From the NCBI GenBank assembly GCA_903879995.1, contig CAIRNW010000029.1, forward strand, positions 1-9,722: a DNA stretch of 9,722 nucleotides, in the 5' to 3' direction. Source of the stretch: an uncultured Bacteroidota bacterium (GTDB lineage Bacteria > Bacteroidota > Bacteroidia > Chitinophagales > Chitinophagaceae). The notes beneath the pieces are model-generated. The model did not search any database, was not told where the DNA came from, and worked only from the letters and a program-made list of their open reading frames with translations. Positions 6,076 to 9,722 of this stretch are shown piece after piece. Both the position numbers and the translations under genes were made by a program. Within the stretch, counting starts at the first letter, position 1. Each line of letters opens with the position of its first letter.

Positions 6076-6162
6076 GCATAATCAGCTGAATTGAGCGGAG
6101 ATCGTTCTTTTCATCTCAACACTAAAAATACCGGTTACGTCCGCTTCAATAGTGTGTTATGC
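6076..6162 (-). repeat. attC-like site D, probably decayed
   Basis: The plus strand has GCATAAT (6076-6082) and ATTGAGCGGA (6090-6099), then, across a ~40-nt loop, TCCGCTTCAAT (6140-6150) and GTTATGC (6156-6162). The inner arms pair over 10 bp with one unpaired base, again on the arm that comes first on the minus strand, and the outer boxes pair over six bases. The 87-bp length matches sites B and C. The crossover-side box reads ATTATGC on the minus strand rather than GTT-, so recombination there is probably lost. Confidence 0.4.
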
Positions 6163-6210
6163 TCGATCGCCTTGGCAATTGCTTAACCTTGACGAGCGAT
6201 ATGATGTAGC

Positions 6211-6262
6211 GTGTTAGCGTAACGCACGGATAGTGTGTACGTTACATTGCGTTAACGCACCC
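6211..6262. repeat. Palindromic intergenic repeat (GCGTTAACGC type)
   Basis: The element contains GCGTAACGCAC (6217-6227) and, in the same direction, GCGTTAACGCAC (6249-6260); 6249-6258 is a perfect 10-bp palindrome. GTAACG (6219-6224) can also pair with CGTTAC (6240-6245). Similar GTGCGTTAACGC-rich hairpins are scattered between genes in filamentous cyanobacteria. No gene or transposase is associated. Confidence 0.45.
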
Positions 6263-6385
6263 TGCGATCAGAGTTATTGAACTCATCTCAGTCAACCCTG
6301 GGTATTTATACTCGTGTAATAAGTAGGATGCTCTCTCGATCTTCGGTATTCTTCCAGCAGGAAGGGAGTAAGCTGATCGGCATTC

Positions 6386-6453
6386 AAATTGCATTGTGCC
6401 AGTTGCGCTAAATCCCTTGCACAGAGGGGTTCAGAAAATCTGGAATGCAATTT
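6386..6453. repeat. 10-bp inverted repeat beyond the oxygenase operon
   Basis: AAATTGCATT (6386-6395) is perfectly repeated in inverse at 6444-6453, enclosing 48 nt. Nearby, GCGCTAAAT and ATTTAGACGC form a second, overlapping imperfect pair. It lies about 55 nt past the end of the last gene of the oxygenase operon. It lacks the compact GC stem and T-run of an intrinsic terminator. The rest of 6263-6507 shows no gene and no other clear signal. Confidence 0.35.
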
Positions 6454-6507
6454 AGACGCTTAACAGCTTAGCATTGCGGTTTTTCAACACAAGACAATTA
6501 CCCATAT

Positions 6508-7206
6508 CTACTTAATACATACGGCAATTAATTTAGGAGAGTTTTTACGATAAAATTGTAAATTAAAATCACCATATAATTTTGCACTTGGAAATATCTG
6601 ATTGTAAATGCGATTCAAATCATCTGCTTTATGTAGGTACAGGGAATATTCAAACTTAAGAACAATGTTCAAGCTGTTTTTTTCTATCACTTCATTATAT
6701 ATGATAATTTTTGATTTAGATTGCCTGGGGAACTCTTTAAAAAAGTAATCTTGATTTTGATTAAATTTAGAACGAAAGCTTTGGCTATTAATATATTGAA
6801 TATTGTCAGTTTCAATAATTAGTTTACTCCAACAATGGCGAAATTTGTAGAGTTTATTTAATTCTACCTCAACTTCTTGGTAATTCAAATGAAACAATAC
6901 ATTAAATGGATAAATAATGTTACATATTTCGACAACTTCTGTTATGTCTGTCACATAACAGAAGTTATCTATAAATCCTTTTTCTTTAATTTTATTGAGA
7001 AAAAAACCTTGATAATCTTCATCAGTTTCTATACCAAAAACTCTGTAGCCTTGTTCGAGAAGATGCAAAGTAATTCTTCCCGTTCCTGAGCCAAACTCAA
7101 CAACAGGAATATTCTTCTCTAATAAAGTGTCATACATCACAAAATCCGGCGAGTAATCTTTGTATTGTGCTTCATACATTAATGATTTTAAAAATTTAGC
7201 TTGCAT
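6508..7206 (-). CDS. Class I SAM-dependent methyltransferase
   Basis: The protein has 232 residues from the ATG at 7206, preceded by GGTG, and overlaps the upstream stop by 11 nt; TTG or GTG at 7215/7212 would add three residues. The SAM-binding motif I is clear at residues 35-45 (VVEFGSGTGRI), followed by an acidic residue ending strand 2 (E60 in FGIETD) and a motif II-like segment (CYVTDITEV). The C-terminal half (~100-232) has the alternating strand pattern of a Rossmann methyltransferase with a substrate cap, ending with FYRKNSPKLIAVCIK. The substrate is unknown; as last gene of an operon with three 2-oxoglutarate oxygenases it probably methylates the same product, on O, N or C. No HsdM-type NPPF motif is present, so it is not the DNA methylase of the R-M gene nearby. 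The DNA is AT-rich and carries a perfect hairpin at 6934-6966. Confidence 0.8.
   Translation of the reverse strand: MQAKFLKSLMYEAQYKDYSPDFVMYDTLLEKNIPVVEFGSGTGRITLHLLEQGYRVFGIETDEDYQGFFLNKIKEKGFIDNFCYVTDITEVVEICNIIYPFNVLFHLNYQEVEVELNKLYKFRHCWSKLIIETDNIQYINSQSFRSKFNQNQDYFFKEFPRQSKSKIIIYNEVIEKNSLNIVLKFEYSLYLHKADDLNRIYNQIFPSAKLYGDFNLQFYRKNSPKLIAVCIK
6934..6966. repeat. Perfect 14-bp intragenic inverted repeat (hairpin)
   Basis: AACTTCTGTTATGT (6934-6947) and its exact reverse complement (6953-6966) enclose a 5-nt loop inside the methyltransferase gene, in the part coding for NFCYVTDITEV. No T-run follows on the minus strand. The stem has no mismatch. Confidence 0.8.
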
Positions 7207-8419
7207 AATCACCAAATGTAATTACAAGGTTATATCGATCTCGATCGCAGTCTTCTGGAAGTGGGGTTAAATCATGAGGAGTAGAATCATCAAGATAGAA
7301 AAGAGTCGCACTATTGGGAACAGCTTTGTATCTTGTAATTGGCTCGTTAGTATTTTCTCCTTTCCAAAATCTCAGATCATGCTCTCTACCTGTTGGACTT
7401 TGTAAAAGCCAGTTAAAACGAACTAATAATTGTCCCCCCAAAGAACTATCAGCGTGTTTAGTGATAAACTCATTTGACCTCATGTGAAAAGCATACACTT
7501 CACGAAGTTCATTGACTTTCATCCGTGTCAATTTTCTCATCACTTTTAATAAAGTATCAGATTCTAGCTTGGCAATTAAATCTTTAAACACTTGGGGCGA
7601 ATTATCTTTTTTAGAGTATTCCCAAATATCAAAAGTTTCTTGAGTATATAGTATGTTGTTTTCTCCTGTTCTTCTAATCCAAGCGTTGCATAATTTTAGC
7701 TGGTTTAATAGCTCTTTTGCCTGTTGATTAGAAAGTATAGGAGTAATATGAACGACCGGATTTTCCCACGTCATTAATTGTTGGGGCAATTCAGATTCTT
7801 CATAATCAAAAAGAGGTCGATCTAGAGTGATTAATTCAGCATCTTGAAAACCATTTTTAGCATACTCATCTTCATAACTTATTTTGTATGTAATACTATA
7901 TGTACCTTCAGGTTCATTTTGTTCTTGCTCTGAATACCAGCAAAACCACTGAACATCATCAGGAATTTGACAAACTTCTCCATCGTTGTAAAATAGCACA
8001 GCAAATAGCTCTGAGGTTTCCGGTACAACCACTAATTCTCCAGGAGTTAGGTAATTTTCACTGATTAAAACAGGTTTACCATTTAGCACATCAACCCTTT
8101 TATATAGCATTAAAAAGGGGCAATTTCCTTCATAGTCACAAGGAAGATAAACACCGTTTGCTATAAGTTTTTGATTATGCTTATATCGAGTAGATTTGGC
8201 ACTATCATCAATCAAAATTAACAGTGAATTTTTATGCTCATCTGAGTGTTTCGCATATAGGTCTTTGACTAAATTATAAGGGCCAATAAAATAAACATCA
8301 TCAATTTTTGTTCCCGGAGTAACTTTGACAACTTGGCTGGCATTTAGTAATCCAGATACATTACTAATAATTTCTTCAACATTATTGGAAATCAGATTGA
8401 TAGGATAACGAATTTTCAT
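7196..8419 (-). CDS. 2-oxoglutarate/Fe(II)-dependent oxygenase with long unassigned N-terminal region
   Basis: The protein has 407 residues from the ATG at 8419, preceded by AAGGAA at a good distance and 11 nt after the upstream stop; earlier in-frame ATGs lie in the upstream gene. The C-terminal ~110 residues carry the iron and 2-oxoglutarate ligands of the prolyl 4-hydroxylase-type fold: H322-x-D324 in ITKHADSS, a distal H382 in DSTPHDLTPL and the 2OG-binding Arg near 395 in DRDRYNLVITF. Such enzymes hydroxylate, desaturate or cyclise protein side chains or small molecules using O2. The first ~220 residues match nothing I recognise: they are mixed strand and helix, rich in D/E/Y, without a signal peptide or membrane segment, and may bind the substrate or a carrier. 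It is more than twice the length of the two oxygenases upstream, so it is not a simple duplicate of them. Confidence 0.8.
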   Translation of the reverse strand: MKIRYPINLISNNVEEIISNVSGLLNASQVVKVTPGTKIDDVYFIGPYNLVKDLYAKHSDEHKNSLLILIDDSAKSTRYKHNQKLIANGVYLPCDYEGNCPFLMLYKRVDVLNGKPVLISENYLTPGELVVVPETSELFAVLFYNDGEVCQIPDDVQWFCWYSEQEQNEPEGTYSITYKISYEDEYAKNGFQDAELITLDRPLFDYEESELPQQLMTWENPVVHITPILSNQQAKELLNQLKLCNAWIRRTGENNILYTQETFDIWEYSKKDNSPQVFKDLIAKLESDTLLKVMRKLTRMKVNELREVYAFHMRSNEFITKHADSSLGGQLLVRFNWLLQSPTGREHDLRFWKGENTNEPITRYKAVPNSATLFYLDDSTPHDLTPLPEDCDRDRYNLVITFGDYAS

Positions 8420-8430
8420 TGTTTGATTCC

Positions 8431-8985
8431 TTATTGATAAGTGATTACTATGCAAACTCTCTCACCAGATATCACTTCACTGACTGAGTGAAAAGATTCC
8501 TGATTCATTGCAAAAATAAATGCGGTATTAGCATTAAGTTTATATGAAGCAAAAGGTGATTTTAGATTAAACATTGAATATAGGTTTAGTTCTCCTCCTT
8601 CATAAGTTTCAGGCTCAGATAGATAGCAAACTATTCTAAATTTTTCACCGTATTCATTATAATCATTGTGAACGATATTAAAGTTAGGTTTAATTAGTTT
8701 GTGAAACGAGATAGCCACACATTTCTCTAGGGATATTCTGAATAAAGGTTCTAAACTATGGATAAAATTAATATGAAAAAGAAAGCTAAATTTTTCCCTG
8801 CCTGCTTCTTGATTAAAAAAATACTCTTCAATAAGTTTCTTTTGAATGATGTATTGAGGAAAATCAACATTATCGTAATATGTCCAACGGGATTGCTGGG
8901 TAAATTCACGGAGCATTTGGAACTGCTCTGGAGAGAAAAAATTTTCTTTAATATAGTGTTTGTAAGGTTGTTCTAGTAGTTGCAT
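8431..8985 (-). CDS. 2-oxoglutarate/Fe(II)-dependent oxygenase (prolyl 4-hydroxylase-like, short)
   Basis: The protein has 184 residues from the ATG at 8985, five nt after the upstream gene's stop; an in-frame ATG at 9015 would overlap that gene. This is the minimal double-stranded beta-helix length. All expected ligands are visible: H106-x-D108 in IVHNDYNEYG, YEGGELNLY on the following strand, distal H166 in NQESFHSV and R176 in GERVCIVITY. It is clearly related to the next gene upstream (shared RIV-x-YLS-x-P-x-x-YEGG and ITY ending), which suggests an old tandem duplication. The reaction is probably hydroxylation of a product or peptide made by the same operon; the substrate is unknown. No signal peptide is present, so it should be cytoplasmic. 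Confidence 0.83.
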   Translation of the reverse strand: MQLLEQPYKHYIKENFFSPEQFQMLREFTQQSRWTYYDNVDFPQYIIQKKLIEEYFFNQEAGREKFSFLFHINFIHSLEPLFRISLEKCVAISFHKLIKPNFNIVHNDYNEYGEKFRIVCYLSEPETYEGGELNLYSMFNLKSPFASYKLNANTAFIFAMNQESFHSVSEVISGERVCIVITYQ

Positions 8986-8990
8986 TTTTC

Positions 8991-9533
8991 TTAAATATAG
9001 GTTATACAAATACAATATCTGATGCCTTTGCTAATCATTTGTACTTCATGAAAAAAATCATCAGTTAAACGAAATCCAAACAAAGAGTTAACAGGCATTT
9101 TTAATTCTTCATAAATCATTTGTCCATCTAAATCAAAAAGTCTTAAGCATCCTCCTTCATAATCATCTGGTTTAGATAAATAGTACACGATTCTAGCTAA
9201 TTGACCAAACTTATTTTTGTCGGTGTGTTTCTGGCTAAAATCACCTACATCCATTTTATGAAAAGTAAAATCTACACACTTTTCTAACTTAATATTTAAT
9301 ATCTCCGATAGCTTGGAAATAAAATCGTTTGAAATAAATTTTTCAATGACTGTTTGATTCTGAATGTAACATTCACTTTCATAGTCAATACTACTCACTT
9401 TGTACTTGTAACTACCTTTATCGTATAATTCCCATTCTAAATTAAGTACCGAATCCATTATCGCATTGTATTCATTGGGGTTCAAGAAATTTAGGGATTT
9501 GATATGTGGATATGGCTTTTCAAATATTTTCAT
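8991..9533 (-). CDS. 2-oxoglutarate/Fe(II)-dependent oxygenase (prolyl 4-hydroxylase-like, short)
   Basis: The protein has 180 residues from the ATG at 9533, which overlaps the upstream stop codon as ATGA and so is probably translated by coupling; the ribosome site before it is only A-rich. Fe(II) ligands H103-x-D105 (QKHTDKNKFG) and H162 (DDFFHEVQMI), and the 2OG-binding R172 (GIRYCICITY) are intact, as is YEGGCLRLF. It is paralogous to the following gene but diverged, which suggests that each acts on a different position of one substrate, or on different substrates. The start MKIFEKPYPHIKSLNFLNPNEY is typical of small 2OG oxygenases of natural-product and glycoconjugate clusters. No helper domain is present. 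Confidence 0.83.
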   Translation of the reverse strand: MKIFEKPYPHIKSLNFLNPNEYNAIMDSVLNLEWELYDKGSYKYKVSSIDYESECYIQNQTVIEKFISNDFISKLSEILNIKLEKCVDFTFHKMDVGDFSQKHTDKNKFGQLARIVYYLSKPDDYEGGCLRLFDLDGQMIYEELKMPVNSLFGFRLTDDFFHEVQMISKGIRYCICITYI

Positions 9534-9722
9534 CGCTGAATCTTTTTTAAAATATTGGCAGTGTATAATAAATTATTTTCGTGACAATACTCAATTAATT
9601 GATTCGTTTCTTGTTCAAAAATTAATCTTAATGACTGATAGTAATTTAACAGGGCTTTATCTAATAAAAGCTTACCTTCATCATTATAGTATTTATGATA
9701 AACATTGTTACTGATAGCAGTG
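9530..9722 (-). CDS. C-terminal fragment of an unidentified protein (5' end beyond the window)
   Basis: The last 63 codons of a minus-strand gene are visible, ending in TGA at 9532-9530 inside the ATGA start of the next gene. The visible part is rich in K, L, Y and N (YHKYYNDEGKLLLDKALLNYY ... LLYTANILKKIQR) and looks helical. No motif allows a family call. It is AT-rich like the genes that follow and shares their operon through the 4-nt overlap. It may be the enzyme or precursor that defines the pathway, but nothing in the fragment shows this. Confidence 0.65.
   Translation of the reverse strand, partial: TAISNNVYHKYYNDEGKLLLDKALLNYYQSLRLIFEQETNQLIEYCHENNLLYTANILKKIQR

Larger units (their letters stand above)
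5111..6081 (-). mobile_element. Putative gene cassette 1 (small protein/protease pair plus attC-like site C)
   Basis: This ~970-bp unit lies between sites D and C and holds a two-gene operon with its own promoter, followed by attC-like site C. Cassettes with two genes and an internal promoter are typical of toxin-antitoxin modules in large integrons. Site D has a decayed crossover box, so the right boundary is the least certain of the set. Confidence 0.35.

Noticed and set aside
6211..6262. Miniature transposon (MITE)
   Set aside because: No clear terminal inverted repeats with target-site duplication; better described as a palindromic intergenic repeat.
6454..6490. Fifth attC-like site (GTTAAGC on the minus strand at 6466-6460)
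   Set aside because: The outer box matches the consensus but no pairing arm was found within the expected distance.

Overview
The window looks like accessory DNA from a cyanobacterium, probably a filamentous one. It has a perfect HIP1 octamer (GCGATCGC, 92-99), many GATCGC-type relatives (four between 5880 and 5971), and short hairpin repeats of the kind common in Nostocales and Oscillatoriales genomes (5997-6025, 6211-6262). No housekeeping gene, integrase, transposase, tRNA, rRNA or CRISPR array was found.

Left edge (1-1421, + strand): the C-terminal half of a type I-like DNA specificity (S) protein, whose start lies outside the window. Its last ~50 residues resemble a small VapB-type antitoxin, and its stop codon overlaps the start of a PIN-domain (VapC-like) toxin gene. 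Target recognition and toxin control therefore appear to be joined in one polypeptide.

Middle (1445-6162, - strand): four imperfect inverted repeats of about 86-92 bp (sites A-D) have the architecture of integron attC sites: AAC/GTT-type outer boxes, pairing inner arms, and unpaired extra bases always on the same arm. They separate three modules that could be gene cassettes, all oriented leftward: (1) a two-gene operon of a 91-aa conserved small protein and a clan AA aspartic protease-like protein; (2) a single-chain restriction-methylation-specificity (R-M-S) enzyme of 857 aa; (3) a TPR protein. Modules 1 and 2 have promoter-like sequences of their own, and the module 2 promoter carries a perfect palindrome between -35 and -10. 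With no integrase gene, this would be an integrase-less attC cluster carrying defence-type genes.

Right part (6508-9722, - strand): a visibly AT-rich, tightly packed operon running leftward. It contains the tail of an unknown protein, three consecutive 2-oxoglutarate/Fe(II) oxygenases with intact HxD...H...R motifs, and a class I SAM-dependent methyltransferase. Every junction is an overlap or a gap of at most about 11 nt. Its composition and function differ from the middle region. It looks like a tailoring or modification cluster of unknown product, and its 5' end lies beyond the window. The methyltransferase gene contains a perfect 14-bp inverted repeat.

The stretch 5869-6507 has no gene. 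It holds the promoter of the small-protein/protease pair, HIP-type repeats, two palindromic repeat elements, attC-like site D and an inverted repeat just beyond the end of the oxygenase operon.
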